A DNA stretch of 64,000 nucleotides from Ruminococcus sp. Lineage in GTDB: Bacteria > Bacillota > Clostridia > Oscillospirales > Acutalibacteraceae. Positions within the stretch are counted from its first letter, which is position 1. Each line of letters starts with the position of its first letter. Position numbers and translations under genes: made by a program. The DNA lies in the NCBI GenBank assembly GCA_022510945.1, contig JAFLSK010000001.1, positions 105,340-169,339 on the forward strand, read 5' to 3'. Below, piece after piece: positions 26,053 through 35,571 of the stretch. Under the pieces are notes generated by a model. That model was not told the DNA's origin, did not search any database, and saw only the letters and a list, made by a program, of their open reading frames with translations.

Positions 26053-27132
26053 ATGAAAAAATATAACGTAGGTATCATCGGCGCAACAGGTATGGTAGGA
26101 CAAAGATTCCTGCTTCTTCTCGACAAACATCCGTGGTTTAATATCACAACCTTAGCTGCAAGCTCACGCAGCGCAGGCAAGAAGTATGGCGAACTTATGG
26201 AGAGCCGCTGGCTCCTTTCTGAGCCAATGCCTGAGCAGGTTAAGGATATGACAATTCTTGATGCTGCAAATATTGAGGAAGTTGCGGCTGGCGTTGATTT
26301 TTGCTTTTGCGCAGTAAATATGCCCAAGGACGAAATTCGCGCGCTTGAGGAAGCATACGCTAAAGCAGAGTGCCCGATTGTTTCCAACAATTCCGCACAC
26401 AGGCACACTCCCGACGTTCCGATGGTAATCCCTGAGATTAACGCTGATCACATCAAAATCATTGAGTCGCAGCGCAAACGCCTTGGCACGAAGAAGGGTT
26501 TTGTAGCTGTTAAATCCAACTGTTCTCTCCAAAGCTACGTTCCTGCAATTCATCCTCTTAAGGAGCTTGGCGTAAACAAGGTTTTAGCTTGCACATATCA
26601 GGCTATCTCAGGCGCCGGTAAAACTTTCGAGACATGGCCCGAGATGGTAGATAACCTTATCCCGTACATCAGCGGCGAGGAAGAGAAATCCGAGAAAGAG
26701 CCGCTTAAGATTTGGGGACATATCGAAAACGGCGAGATTGTTGATAACACAGACATCTCAATTACATCACAGTGTCTGCGTGTTCCTGTTTCAGACGGTC
26801 ACACAGCGGCAGTGTTTATGTCATTTAAAGACAAGGCACCGAGTGTTGATGAAGTAATAAAAGTTTGGGAAAGCTATAAGGGCAGAGCACAGAAACTTGA
26901 GCTTCCGAGCGCACCGAAGCAGTTTTTACATTACTTTACTGAGCCTGATCAGCCGCAGATTAAAAGCTCGAGGAATATCGAGAACGGTATGGCAATCTCA
27001 GTAGGTCGTCTCAGAGAAGATACTCAGTATGATATGAAATTTGTATGTATGTCACACAACACCCTCAGAGGTGCCGCGGGCGGTGCAGTATTGCTCGCTG
27101 AGTTACTTTGCGCAGAGGGTTATATAGGATAA
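26053..27132 (+). CDS. asd: Aspartate-semialdehyde dehydrogenase
   Basis: Reduces aspartyl phosphate to aspartate semialdehyde, the branch point to lysine/DAP, threonine and methionine. The 359-residue protein starts with the NADP-binding motif GIIGATGMVGQRF and has the catalytic cysteine in KSNCSLQSYVP and the downstream CQ-region (TYQAISGAGK). Its length and SNCS context match the archaeal/fungal-type branch common in Clostridia. The ATG at 26053 follows a strong GGAGGT; the upstream in-frame ATG is in the leader hairpin. It is followed 13 bases later by dapA. Confidence 0.96.
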   Translation: MKKYNVGIIGATGMVGQRFLLLLDKHPWFNITTLAASSRSAGKKYGELMESRWLLSEPMPEQVKDMTILDAANIEEVAAGVDFCFCAVNMPKDEIRALEEAYAKAECPIVSNNSAHRHTPDVPMVIPEINADHIKIIESQRKRLGTKKGFVAVKSNCSLQSYVPAIHPLKELGVNKVLACTYQAISGAGKTFETWPEMVDNLIPYISGEEEKSEKEPLKIWGHIENGEIVDNTDISITSQCLRVPVSDGHTAAVFMSFKDKAPSVDEVIKVWESYKGRAQKLELPSAPKQFLHYFTEPDQPQIKSSRNIENGMAISVGRLREDTQYDMKFVCMSHNTLRGAAGGAVLLAELLCAEGYIG

Positions 27133-27145
27133 TTTGGAGGTCTAT

Positions 27146-28048
27146 ATGAATAAGCCGATTTTTACAGGTTCAGGTGTAGCTCTTATTACACCTTTTAACG
27201 AAGATCTTACCGTTAACTATAGCGCTTTAGAGGAACTTATTGAGTTCCATATTGCAAACGGTACAGACGCAATTATTGCCTGTGGTACTACAGGCGAGGC
27301 AGCCACTCTTACAGAGAAGGAGCATTGTGAGGTTCTCAAATTTGTTGCCGAGAAGGTAAATCGCCGTGTTACAGTTATCGGCGGTACAGGCAGCAACGAT
27401 ACTCGCACAGCTGTTGAACTTTCTAAATCTGCTCAGATGTCTGGTGTTGACGCGCTTCTTTGCGTAACTCCTTACTATAATAAAACGTCTCAGGAAGGAC
27501 TCATCAAGCATTTCAACACAATAGCGGACTCTGTTGATATTCCTATCATTCTTTACAACGTACCGTCAAGAACAGGTTGCAACATTAAGCCTGCAACATA
27601 CGCTGAGCTTTGCAAGCATCCTAATATCATTGCCACCAAAGAGGCAAGCGGTGATATTTCGCAGGTTGCACTCATCCGCTCATTATGTGGCGATAACCTT
27701 GATATCTATTCGGGTAACGATGACCAGACAGTTCCGTTTATGTCGCTTGGCGCTCTCGGTGTAATTTCCGTATTTGCTAACATCTGTCCTAAGGAAATGC
27801 ACGACATCTGCCAGCTTTGTATTGATAACAACTTTGCAGAGGCTCAGAAAAAGCATTTCCACTATCTTGAACTTATGAATGTTATGTTCAGCGATGTTAA
27901 TCCTATACCGATTAAGACCGCTATGAATTTGTTCGGTTTTGAGGCAGGCGAGTGCAGACTCCCGCTCGTACCTATGAGCACAGCAGGTTACCATAACCTA
28001 AAGGATTGCCTCTCAAAGTACGACTTGCTCGACAAGTATAATAAATAA
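27146..28048 (+). CDS. dapA: 4-hydroxy-tetrahydrodipicolinate synthase
   Basis: DapA condenses pyruvate with aspartate semialdehyde, the first committed step of DAP/lysine synthesis, needed for peptidoglycan and, through dipicolinate, for spores. The 300-residue TIM barrel has GTTGEAATLTEKEH, the catalytic Tyr in ILYNVPSRTG and the Schiff-base Lys in ATKEASGD. The ATG at 27146 follows ggaggt. A terminator separates it from dapB. Confidence 0.97.
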   Translation: MNKPIFTGSGVALITPFNEDLTVNYSALEELIEFHIANGTDAIIACGTTGEAATLTEKEHCEVLKFVAEKVNRRVTVIGGTGSNDTRTAVELSKSAQMSGVDALLCVTPYYNKTSQEGLIKHFNTIADSVDIPIILYNVPSRTGCNIKPATYAELCKHPNIIATKEASGDISQVALIRSLCGDNLDIYSGNDDQTVPFMSLGALGVISVFANICPKEMHDICQLCIDNNFAEAQKKHFHYLELMNVMFSDVNPIPIKTAMNLFGFEAGECRLPLVPMSTAGYHNLKDCLSKYDLLDKYNK

Positions 28049-28054
28049 TTACAG

Positions 28055-28080
28055 AAAGGGCGTACTGAGTACGCCTTTTT
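28055..28080 (+). terminator. Terminator between dapA and dapB
   Basis: GGCGTAC (28059-28065), 3-nt loop, GTACGCC (28069-28075), then five Ts. It ends asd-dapA transcripts or lowers dapB expression. Confidence 0.85.
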
Positions 28081-28112
28081 CGTCAAAATATACGCAAAAG
28101 GGGACGTTTAAA

Positions 28113-28877
28113 ATGACAAAAATTATCCTTCTCGGTTGCAACGGAAAGATGGGTCACGTTGTTGCAGACGCAGTAAAAAACAGCGACGACTGCGAAATAG
28201 TTGCGGGAGTAGACGCTTTCGGAGATAATGACTACAGTTTCCCGACATATAAGGATTTTTCTGAGGTAAAAGAAAACGCAGACGTTGTTATAGATTTTTC
28301 AAATCCCGCGACTCTCGATGGGCTTCTCAGCTACGCAGTTAATAATAAAGTAGCCGCCGTAATATGTACAACCGGTTATTCGCCGGAGGAAGTCAAGAAA
28401 ATTGAAAATGCAGCTGAGCAAATCGCTGTATTTTATTCGGGCAATATGTCTCTCGGTGTAAATCTGCTCATTGAGCTTGCAAAGCAGGCTACAAAGGTAC
28501 TCGGTAATGATTTTGATATCGAAATTATTGAAAAACATCATAATCTCAAGGTCGACGCACCGTCAGGTACTGCGCTGATGATTGCGGACGGTATTTCCGA
28601 AGAACTTGATAAAGAGCCTCAGTTCGTTTATGACCGCCACAGCTACAGAAGAAAACGCTCAAAAAATGAAATCGGTATTCACGCTGTGCGCGGCGGTACA
28701 ATAGTCGGTGAGCATGATGTAATTTTTGCAGGTCACGATGAGGTTGTTACAATTTCGCATCAGTCACAGTCCAAGGAGCTTTTTGCCACAGGTGCGATTA
28801 ACGCCGCTGTGTTCCTAAAGGATAAGCCAGCCGGAATGTACAATATGAGCCAGATGCTCGCTGATAAATTAAAATAA
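28113..28877 (+). CDS. dapB: 4-hydroxy-tetrahydrodipicolinate reductase
   Basis: DapB reduces the DapA product with NAD(P)H to tetrahydrodipicolinate. The 254-residue protein has the nucleotide-binding start ILLGCNGKMGHVV and the substrate-binding signature EKHHNLKVDAPSGTAL. The SD is agggga. It lies 64 bases after dapA across a terminator and has its own terminator downstream. No further DAP genes are in the window. Confidence 0.97.
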   Translation: MTKIILLGCNGKMGHVVADAVKNSDDCEIVAGVDAFGDNDYSFPTYKDFSEVKENADVVIDFSNPATLDGLLSYAVNNKVAAVICTTGYSPEEVKKIENAAEQIAVFYSGNMSLGVNLLIELAKQATKVLGNDFDIEIIEKHHNLKVDAPSGTALMIADGISEELDKEPQFVYDRHSYRRKRSKNEIGIHAVRGGTIVGEHDVIFAGHDEVVTISHQSQSKELFATGAINAAVFLKDKPAGMYNMSQMLADKLK

Positions 28878-28893
28878 CAAAAATCAGCTTTTT

Positions 28894-28919
28894 AGGTCGG
28901 TTTTAAACCGACCTTTTTT
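28894..28919 (+). terminator. Terminator after dapB
   Basis: AGGTCGGTTT (28894-28903) and AAACCGACCT (28905-28914) form a near-perfect stem followed by five further Ts. Confidence 0.9.
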
Positions 28920-28976
28920 ATTAGTCACCTCAAAAAACATATAACATATGATAATAATAAAAACGAGGTGAAAATT

Positions 28977-29201
28977 ATGGATAATTTAGTTCAGCTGTCC
29001 TCTGTCACTCAGGCTATGCGTGCTCGGGATTTGCTGAAATCACATGGCATTAATTCAGCCGTACAGCGCATTACTGCCCTTAGAGGACAAGGACCATGCG
29101 CCTACGGCTTAAAAATATTTAATCGGTTTGACGAGGCGATTTTGATACTCCGTGAACATAATATCCATGTTATAGGACGAGCTCGGGGTGAAATCCGATG
29201 A
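28977..29201 (+). CDS. DUF3343-type small protein
   Basis: A 74-residue protein (MDNLVQLSSVTQAMRARDLL, GINSAVQRI, CAYGLKIFNR) resembling the DUF3343 family, whose members are coupled to cysteine desulfurase-like genes and are sometimes linked to sulfur or selenium metabolism. It has a central Cys (GPCAYG). The ATG at 28977 is six bases after GAGGTGA; the GTG at 28968 lies in that SD and is unlikely to be used. It overlaps the aminotransferase gene by four bases (ATGA). Confidence 0.82.
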   Translation: MDNLVQLSSVTQAMRARDLLKSHGINSAVQRITALRGQGPCAYGLKIFNRFDEAILILREHNIHVIGRARGEIR

Positions 29202-30337
29202 TATATTTTGATAACGGCGCTACGACCTTTCCAAAGCCGAATAATGTAATAAACTCTGTATGTAATACTCTCCGCAATTACGGGGCAAATCCCGGCAGAG
29301 GGGGCCATAAGCTTGCAATGAAGGCGTCCGAGCTTCTTTACAATGCGCGAAAAAATGTAGCAAATTTTTTTGGAGTAGAGGATAGCTCTAACGTAATTTT
29401 CACGCCAAGTTGCACAACTTCACTGAATATAGTTATAAAGGGTCTTTTACAAAAAGGCGACCACGTTATTATCTCCTCATATGAGCATAATGCGGTGTTA
29501 AGGCCTCTCGAAAAGCTCAAGGATAGGGGAGTGACCTATTCCGTAGCTGAGGTGTTCGAAGGTGATAACGAGCGTACAATTAATAGCTTTCGTGAACAGA
29601 TTAAACCAAACACACGTCTTTTGGTCTGCACATATGCGTCAAATGTATTCGGCATAAAGCTTCCTGTGGAACGTATCTGCGCGCTTTGTCATCAATACGG
29701 AATAATCACTTGCGTAGACGCTGCACAGGCAGCAGGAATTGTTCCGATAAACCTCTCGGACTCCTCAATCGACTACCTTTGTATTGCCGGACACAAGGGG
29801 CTTTACGGTCCTATGGGCACAGGTGCGCTGATAGTAAACTGCGACACAATTCCCGATACCCTTATTGAGGGCGGTACGGGCAGCAATTCCGCAAGTACAG
29901 AACAACCCGATATTCTACCTGACAAATTTGAAAGCGGCACGGGAAATCTTCCGGGATTCGTAGGTATGGGTAACGGAGTCAATTTTGTTAAGAACAGAGG
30001 AGAAATTAATCTATATAATAAGGAGATTCAACTTATTCAAAGGGCTTATAGCGCGTTATCCCGAATGGATAACGTGATATTATACACAGACTATCCGAAT
30101 ATGAACTACTATGTTCCTGTTTTGTCGTTCAATATAAAAGACAAGGATAGCGAGACAGTCTCGCAAATACTTAGTTCTCGCTATAATATTGCGACACGCG
30201 CGGGACTTCATTGCGCTCCGCTTGCGCACAAAAGCAAGGGAACGCTCGAAACCGGAACAGTTCGCGTTGTGCCGTCTGCATTTACGACATTTAATGATAT
30301 AAATTTGCTTATTTCAGCAATATCTAATATCAAATAA
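29198..30337 (+). CDS. Cysteine desulfurase family protein (class V aminotransferase fold)
   Basis: A 379-residue PLP enzyme that probably removes sulfur from cysteine. It begins MIYFDNGATTFPKPNNV and has the PLP lysine in CIAGHKGLYGPMGTGAL and a likely persulfide cysteine in ATRAGLHCAPLAHK. Length and motifs match the TIGR01977-like branch rather than the housekeeping NifS/IscS. Translational coupling to the DUF3343 gene suggests a two-protein sulfur-handling unit. No iscU or tRNA thiolase is adjacent, so the sulfur acceptor is unknown. Confidence 0.9.
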   Translation: MIYFDNGATTFPKPNNVINSVCNTLRNYGANPGRGGHKLAMKASELLYNARKNVANFFGVEDSSNVIFTPSCTTSLNIVIKGLLQKGDHVIISSYEHNAVLRPLEKLKDRGVTYSVAEVFEGDNERTINSFREQIKPNTRLLVCTYASNVFGIKLPVERICALCHQYGIITCVDAAQAAGIVPINLSDSSIDYLCIAGHKGLYGPMGTGALIVNCDTIPDTLIEGGTGSNSASTEQPDILPDKFESGTGNLPGFVGMGNGVNFVKNRGEINLYNKEIQLIQRAYSALSRMDNVILYTDYPNMNYYVPVLSFNIKDKDSETVSQILSSRYNIATRAGLHCAPLAHKSKGTLETGTVRVVPSAFTTFNDINLLISAISNIK

Positions 30338-30340
30338 TTC

Positions 30341-30369
30341 TTGAATATGACTTTTTGTTATGATATAAT
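30341..30369 (+). promoter_or_regulatory. Promoter of cdaA-cdaR
   Basis: TTGAAT at 30341-30346 and TATAAT at 30364-30369, spacer 17. Confidence 0.75.
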
Positions 30370-30399
30370 TGAACTATATTTCATAACAAGGAGGTTAAT

Positions 30400-31287
30400 A
30401 TGAACGTATTGGTTGAGTTATTTAACGATATTATTTCTGTTTTTCGCACAATACAGGTCAAGGATATTATTGATATAATTGCAATTTCCTTCATCATATT
30501 CAGCCTCTTTAAGCTTGTGCGTGAGACCAGAGCCGAGCAACTGCTCAAAGGCGTTCTCGTATTACTTGTGGTCTATATTTTATCGTCCACTTTCGGACTT
30601 ACAATGATGACTACTCTCACGCGCCTGTTCTTTGAGTTCTCTGTGCTTATTATTGCAATAATTTTTCAGCCCGAAATACGCAAGGCTCTCGAGCGCATCG
30701 GACAAAGTAGTTATGTGCGAAAATATTTCGGCTTCCTCTTTAAAACTAAGAAGAGCGACGAGGAAGTCAGAACTATCAAGAGATGTATTGTACATGTTGC
30801 TGATGCGGCGACCTTGTTCTCGAGTTCGCGCACAGGTGCTTTGATTGTTTTCGAGAGGAACGTAAAGCTTTCTGATATTGCTGCGTCCGGCACAGTTCTT
30901 AACAGTGACCCGTCCGTAGCTTTGCTCGGAAATATTTTCTTCAACAAAGCCCCGCTACACGACGGCGCAACTATAATCCGTGACGGTAAGATTTTAGCGT
31001 CGGGCTGTATTCTTCCGCTCACCGACTACAAGAAGGTTGATATAAACCTCGGAACTCGCCATAGAGCAGCAATCGGTATAAGCGAGGTGTCCGACGCTGC
31101 TGTTGTTGTTGTCAGCGAAGAGACAGGCTCGATTTCGGTAGCTGTAAACGGTAAGCTCAGACGAGATTTGAACCGTGAATCACTTATTGCCGACCTCGAA
31201 AACCTTATGGTCGATGATACGAAAGTATATGTAAAAAATTCATCAAAATTTTCCTTAAAGAGAAAGGAGAATAACGATGAAAAATAA
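30400..31287 (+). CDS. cdaA: Diadenylate cyclase CdaA
   Basis: Membrane diadenylate cyclase making cyclic di-AMP from two ATP; c-di-AMP controls potassium and osmotic balance and affects the cell wall. The 295-residue protein has three N-terminal transmembrane segments (within residues 15-90) and a DAC domain with the catalytic motifs APLHDGATI (DGA) and GTRHRAAIG (RHR). The SD is aaggaggt. It overlaps cdaR by 11 bases; CdaR binds and tunes CdaA in other Firmicutes. The usual third gene, glmM, is absent. Confidence 0.97.
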   Translation: MNVLVELFNDIISVFRTIQVKDIIDIIAISFIIFSLFKLVRETRAEQLLKGVLVLLVVYILSSTFGLTMMTTLTRLFFEFSVLIIAIIFQPEIRKALERIGQSSYVRKYFGFLFKTKKSDEEVRTIKRCIVHVADAATLFSSSRTGALIVFERNVKLSDIAASGTVLNSDPSVALLGNIFFNKAPLHDGATIIRDGKILASGCILPLTDYKKVDINLGTRHRAAIGISEVSDAAVVVVSEETGSISVAVNGKLRRDLNRESLIADLENLMVDDTKVYVKNSSKFSLKRKENNDEK

Positions 31288-32542
31288 AAAAGAACGCAGA
31301 TTCAGTATCTCAGCTGTTTTCAGAAACAATAAATTTTTAATCGTAATTTCCGTTTTTCTTGCTATTGCAATCTGGATTTGGATGAGCTTAGGCGATACAA
31401 ACGAGTCGGTTTTAACTGTAACGAACATTCCTATTCAGATTAATCTTTCCGATGAAGCGGTCGACGACGGTCTCGAGATTTTCTCGGGTGCAGATCAGAC
31501 GGCTTCGGTTACTGTAACAGGTAACCGAGTTTCGCTCGGTTCGATTTCTGCTGAAGATATAATTGTATCAGCCCAGACGGCCGGAACAATTACCACTCCT
31601 AACACTTACACTCTGTCGCTTTCTGCGCGCAAGGCAAATCCGTCCGACAACTTTGAGATTACATCAACTGTATCTCCGTCGGTAGTTGTGGTGGTTGTAG
31701 ACCATAAAAGAGAGTCAACGTTTAACGTCAAAAACGAGATTAAGTACAATGTTTCGGAAGGGTATCACGCTGCCGCTACTTTATCATCGGATTCTATCAC
31801 CGTTACAGGGCCGCAAACCGAACTTTCGAAAATTTCCTACGTTTCCGTTACAGGAAAGATACGCGGAGAGCTTAAGGACGATACCTCGCTTGAATGTGAT
31901 GTTAAGTTGTTTGATAATTTAGGCTTTGAACTTACTAATAATTTGTTTGTACTCAGCGAGGAGAAGGTTACCGCAAATTTCTCCGTTCTTCCTGAAAAAG
32001 AAATTCCTCTTGAAATAAGTTTCAAAAATAAACCTTCAGGCATAAAAATGGAAAATTTCGTCGAGATTTCGCCGAATAAAATACTTGTAGCCGCTCCGCA
32101 GGATGTGCTCGATGAACTAGAATCAATAAAGACAACTGATGTCGATTTCAACACGCTAAGCAACAAAAAGAACACTCTTGAGTTATCTTTGGATATTCCT
32201 TCGATGTGCACCAATTTAAGCGAAACTGAAACAGTTGATGCGACAATTGATCTTTCGTCGTTTAACACACGCCACGTCAATACGAGCAATATATCTGTCA
32301 AAAACCTTGATTTAGCTTATTCCTACAGCGTTTCGACTGAGCATCTTAACGTTACACTTAAAGGAAAAAAGAGTGAGCTTGACGATATAAATGCATCAAA
32401 TATAATTTGTGATGTTGACGCATCGGGTATAGACGGCGTAACGGGTTCGATAACTCTGCCTGCTACTGTTCGTTTGAGCGATAGCAAATCCTGTTGGGTT
32501 TACGGAGAGTACCAAGTCAATATTTATGTAACAACAGTTTAA
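31277..32542 (+). CDS. cdaR: CdaA regulatory protein, YbbR-domain
   Basis: A 421-residue protein with one N-terminal membrane anchor (about residues 18-36, FLIVISVFLAIAIWIWM) and an extracellular part made of about four YbbR-like beta repeats, recognisable from recurring patterns like SDSITVTGPQTELSKI and SPNKILVAAPQDVLDEL. CdaR modulates CdaA cyclase activity from outside the membrane. Co-transcribed with cdaA; it ends at a bidirectional terminator facing rodA. Confidence 0.93.
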   Translation: MKNKKERRFSISAVFRNNKFLIVISVFLAIAIWIWMSLGDTNESVLTVTNIPIQINLSDEAVDDGLEIFSGADQTASVTVTGNRVSLGSISAEDIIVSAQTAGTITTPNTYTLSLSARKANPSDNFEITSTVSPSVVVVVVDHKRESTFNVKNEIKYNVSEGYHAAATLSSDSITVTGPQTELSKISYVSVTGKIRGELKDDTSLECDVKLFDNLGFELTNNLFVLSEEKVTANFSVLPEKEIPLEISFKNKPSGIKMENFVEISPNKILVAAPQDVLDELESIKTTDVDFNTLSNKKNTLELSLDIPSMCTNLSETETVDATIDLSSFNTRHVNTSNISVKNLDLAYSYSVSTEHLNVTLKGKKSELDDINASNIICDVDASGIDGVTGSITLPATVRLSDSKSCWVYGEYQVNIYVTTV

Positions 32543-32548
32543 TAAACT

Positions 32549-32577
32549 AAAAAGGACTGCCGAGGCAGTCCTTTTTC
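32549..32577. terminator. Bidirectional terminator between cdaR and rodA
   Basis: AAAAGGACTGCC and GGCAGTCCTTTTT form a symmetrical hairpin with A run on one side and T run on the other, in the gap between convergent genes. Confidence 0.92.
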
Positions 32578-32587
32578 TATGTCAAAA

Positions 32588-33757
32588 TTAAATTTTACTT
32601 CTGCTCTGTGAGCCGAGCCTTATCTTAGCTCTATCCATATCTATTTCCTGATTATTCATAACGCTTTGCACTAAACCCACGCTTATCATCATACTCATCA
32701 CAGACGTTCCACCTGAACTAAAGAAGGGGAGAGTAATACCGATAACGGGTATAATTCCGAGCACCATACCTATGTTTATAATGGTCTGCGACGCAATCAT
32801 AGCAAATACTCCGTAGCAGATAAAAGAACCCTTTTTGTCGTACGCGTTTTTTCCGTTCAGAAGAACTCTGAACATAATCACCGCCAAAATAAGTAAAAGT
32901 ATAACACACCCGATAAAGCCGAATTCCTCGCCGGCAACCGTAAAAATAAAGTCGTTTTCCTGCTCGGGAACTATGCCGAATTCAACACGATTACCCTTAT
33001 AAAGACCGGAGCCAAACAACTGTCCTGAGGCTATTGATACTTTGCCTTGATATTGCTGCCAGCCGTAATTTGTAAGCGCATTCCCGTCGAGGTCAAATAG
33101 CGCGAGGATTCTGTTTCTGTGCTCATTGTTAAGAAAGAAGTTCCACAGAATAGGAAGTCCTACAGCTAAAGCTCCGCCGAGAATGGCGAAATATTTCGCC
33201 TGAACTCCTGCTAAAAATGCCATAACAAGCGCTACAACAAGGAAAATCAGCACCGCGCCATCGTCGCCCTGCATATGAATCAGTATAACCGGTACTCCAA
33301 CGTGCGCAAGCAGGCTCATAACACCGCCGAACGACTTAATCTTGTCAGTTTCGTTAAGAAAACATAGGTGTTTTGTAAACGTAATTATGAAGCATATTTT
33401 CATAAATTCAGACGGCTGGAATGTAAAACCGCCCGGAAGCTGAATCCACGCAGTGTCGTCGGTGCCTGATACCTGAATACCAAATAAAAATACAAGTCCG
33501 GCAAGTCCAACTCCGATAAGCGCAAACAGCCACCATAGCTTTATCAGAAAATTATAATTAACGAGAGAAATTACAACAGCCACCACAATTCCAAGCACAA
33601 TCGCTATAGATTGCGTGAACATATAGTTGTAGTTTCCGGCTCGTTGCATATCGCTTATTAACAGCAAGCTGTATACGGTGGCAATTCCTGTGAATAGCCA
33701 CAGCACAACGTCAGCTTTTGAAAAATATGACTTTAATTCGTCCGTAACTTTCTCCAA
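32588..33757 (-). CDS. rodA: Rod shape-determining protein RodA (SEDS glycosyltransferase)
   Basis: A SEDS-family peptidoglycan polymerase using lipid II at the membrane. About ten transmembrane segments; conserved QPSEFMKI, MQGDDGAVLIFL, the IVPEQENDFIFTVAGEEFGF loop and LPFFSSGGTSVM match RodA/FtsW/SpoVE, with RodA most likely. I place the start at TTG 33757 (389 residues), seven bases after a GGTGG. The ATG at 33784 lies at or near the predicted transcription start of the promoter at 33793-33821 and has no SD. Which divisome or elongasome it serves is inferred only. Confidence 0.9.
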   Translation of the reverse strand: MEKVTDELKSYFSKADVVLWLFTGIATVYSLLLISDMQRAGNYNYMFTQSIAIVLGIVVAVVISLVNYNFLIKLWWLFALIGVGLAGLVFLFGIQVSGTDDTAWIQLPGGFTFQPSEFMKICFIITFTKHLCFLNETDKIKSFGGVMSLLAHVGVPVILIHMQGDDGAVLIFLVVALVMAFLAGVQAKYFAILGGALAVGLPILWNFFLNNEHRNRILALFDLDGNALTNYGWQQYQGKVSIASGQLFGSGLYKGNRVEFGIVPEQENDFIFTVAGEEFGFIGCVILLLILAVIMFRVLLNGKNAYDKKGSFICYGVFAMIASQTIINIGMVLGIIPVIGITLPFFSSGGTSVMSMMISVGLVQSVMNNQEIDMDRAKIRLGSQSRSKI

Positions 33758-33792
33758 GCTTATGCCACCTTTCCGTAATTTCATACCTATTT

Positions 33793-33821
33793 ATTATATA
33801 AAATTATCCGTTTAATATCAA
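33793..33821 (-). promoter_or_regulatory. Promoter of rodA
   Basis: On the minus strand TTGATA (33821-33816) and TATAAT (33798-33793) are spaced by 17 bases. The predicted start point falls near 33786, which makes the ATG at 33784 nearly leaderless. Confidence 0.7.
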
Positions 33822-33906
33822 GTATATTTTCAAATTAGAATTTTTGTTATATAAATATATGATAGAATACAGTTACGAACGTTATTATATGGAGGTGTGT
33901 TTCAAT

Positions 33907-35571
33907 ATGTTGACAGATATTGAAATTGCACAGCAGGCAAAATTATTACCTATTAAAGAAATTGCGGATAATCTTAACATCCGCGAGGAGGAGCTTGAAC
34001 CCTACGGAAGGTATAAGGCAAAGCTTTCTGACGATTTGATGGAAAGATTAAAAGATAAGCCCGACGGAAAGCTTATTCTTGTAACAGCGATTAATCCGAC
34101 TCCGGCAGGAGAGGGTAAGACCACTACTACCGCGGGCCTCGGTCAGGCTATGGCTAAAATCGGCAAGAACGCGATTATCGCCCTTCGTGAGCCTTCTCTC
34201 GGACCTGTGTTTGGTATAAAGGGCGGTGCTGCGGGAGGCGGCTACGCTCAGGTTCTACCAATGGAGGATATTAACCTCCACTTCACTGGAGATATGCACG
34301 CTATCACAGCAGCAAACAATCTCTGTTGCGCTATGCTTGACAACCATATTCAGCAAGGTAACGACCTCGGAATTGACCCGAGACGTATACTCATAAAGCG
34401 TTGCCTCGATATGAACGATCGTGCTCTTCGAAATGTTGTTATCGGTCTCGGTGGAAAAATTAACGGTACTCCGCGTGAGGATCATTTTATCATCACAGTA
34501 GCAAGTGAAGTAATGGCTATTCTTTGTCTTGCAAACGACATAGACGACCTCAAGAAGAGACTCGGCAACATCCTTGTCGCTTACAACTATAACGGTGAAC
34601 CCGTTTTTGCCCGCGATTTGCAGGCTGACGGTGCAATGACAGTTCTCTTAAAGGACGCTATAAAACCGAATCTCGTGCAGACTCTCGAGGGAACTCCTGC
34701 AGTAATGCACGGCGGACCTTTTGCAAATATTGCTCACGGTTGTAACTCTGTTAGGGCTACAAAGCTTGCGTTAAAGCTTGCTGATTATTGTATTACCGAA
34801 GCAGGCTTCGGCTCTGACCTCGGTGCCGAGAAGTTCCTCGATATCAAGTGTCGCTACGCAGGACTTAAACCGAACGCTATCGTGATTGTTGCAACGTCGC
34901 GTGCGCTTAAGTATAACGCCGGAGTTCCGAAAGCGGAATGTGGCGATGCGAACCTTGAGGCGCTTAAGAGCGGTATATGCAACCTCGGTGTTCATATTGA
35001 AAATATGCGCAAATACAACGTTCCTGTTGTCGTTGCTATCAACAGATTTATAACAGACGCCCCCGAGGAACTCAAGTTTATTGAGGAATACTGCAAGGAA
35101 AAAGGCGCTGACTTTGCTCTTTCAGATGTTTTTGCAAACGGCGGGGACGGCGGCAAAGAGCTTGCTATGAAGGTGTGCGAAGCTGTTGAAAAGCCGTCTG
35201 ATTTCACTCCGATTTATCCGATTGAGCTTACTGTTAAGGATAAAATCAAGGCAATCGCGCAGAAAATTTACGGAGCAAAAGATGTTGTTTACACAACAGT
35301 TGCGGAAAAGGCTATTAAAGAAGTTCAGGCTCTCGGTGCCGATAAGCTTCCTGTTTGCATAGCAAAAACGCAGTATTCTTTGTCTGACGATCCGACTCTG
35401 CTCGGTGCGCCGAAAGACTTCACAATCACTGTAAGAAACGTATCTCTTTCTAACGGTGCAGGCTTTGTCGTAGTTTACACAGGCGATATTATGACGATGC
35501 CGGGTCTGCCTAAGGCTCCTGCCGCTCAGAAAGTGAATATAGAAAACGATAAGATTGTAGGATTGTTTTAA
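33907..35571 (+). CDS. fhs: Formate-tetrahydrofolate ligase
   Basis: Makes 10-formyl-THF from formate, THF and ATP, supplying one-carbon units for purines and fMet, and central to acetogenic metabolism. The 554-residue protein has the P-loop [15 protein letters not shown], the [14 protein letters not shown] signature, [10 protein letters not shown], and a [12 protein letters not shown] end. The ATG at 33907 follows ggaggtg; 21 residues of upstream open frame are not conserved. No other Wood-Ljungdahl genes are nearby, so a purine/folate role is the safer reading. It runs straight into tsaE. Confidence 0.97.
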   Translation: MLTDIEIAQQAKLLPIKEIADNLNIREEELEPYGRYKAKLSDDLMERLKDKPDGKLILVTAINPTPAGEGKTTTTAGLGQAMAKIGKNAIIALREPSLGPVFGIKGGAAGGGYAQVLPMEDINLHFTGDMHAITAANNLCCAMLDNHIQQGNDLGIDPRRILIKRCLDMNDRALRNVVIGLGGKINGTPREDHFIITVASEVMAILCLANDIDDLKKRLGNILVAYNYNGEPVFARDLQADGAMTVLLKDAIKPNLVQTLEGTPAVMHGGPFANIAHGCNSVRATKLALKLADYCITEAGFGSDLGAEKFLDIKCRYAGLKPNAIVIVATSRALKYNAGVPKAECGDANLEALKSGICNLGVHIENMRKYNVPVVVAINRFITDAPEELKFIEEYCKEKGADFALSDVFANGGDGGKELAMKVCEAVEKPSDFTPIYPIELTVKDKIKAIAQKIYGAKDVVYTTVAEKAIKEVQALGADKLPVCIAKTQYSLSDDPTLLGAPKDFTITVRNVSLSNGAGFVVVYTGDIMTMPGLPKAPAAQKVNIENDKIVGLF

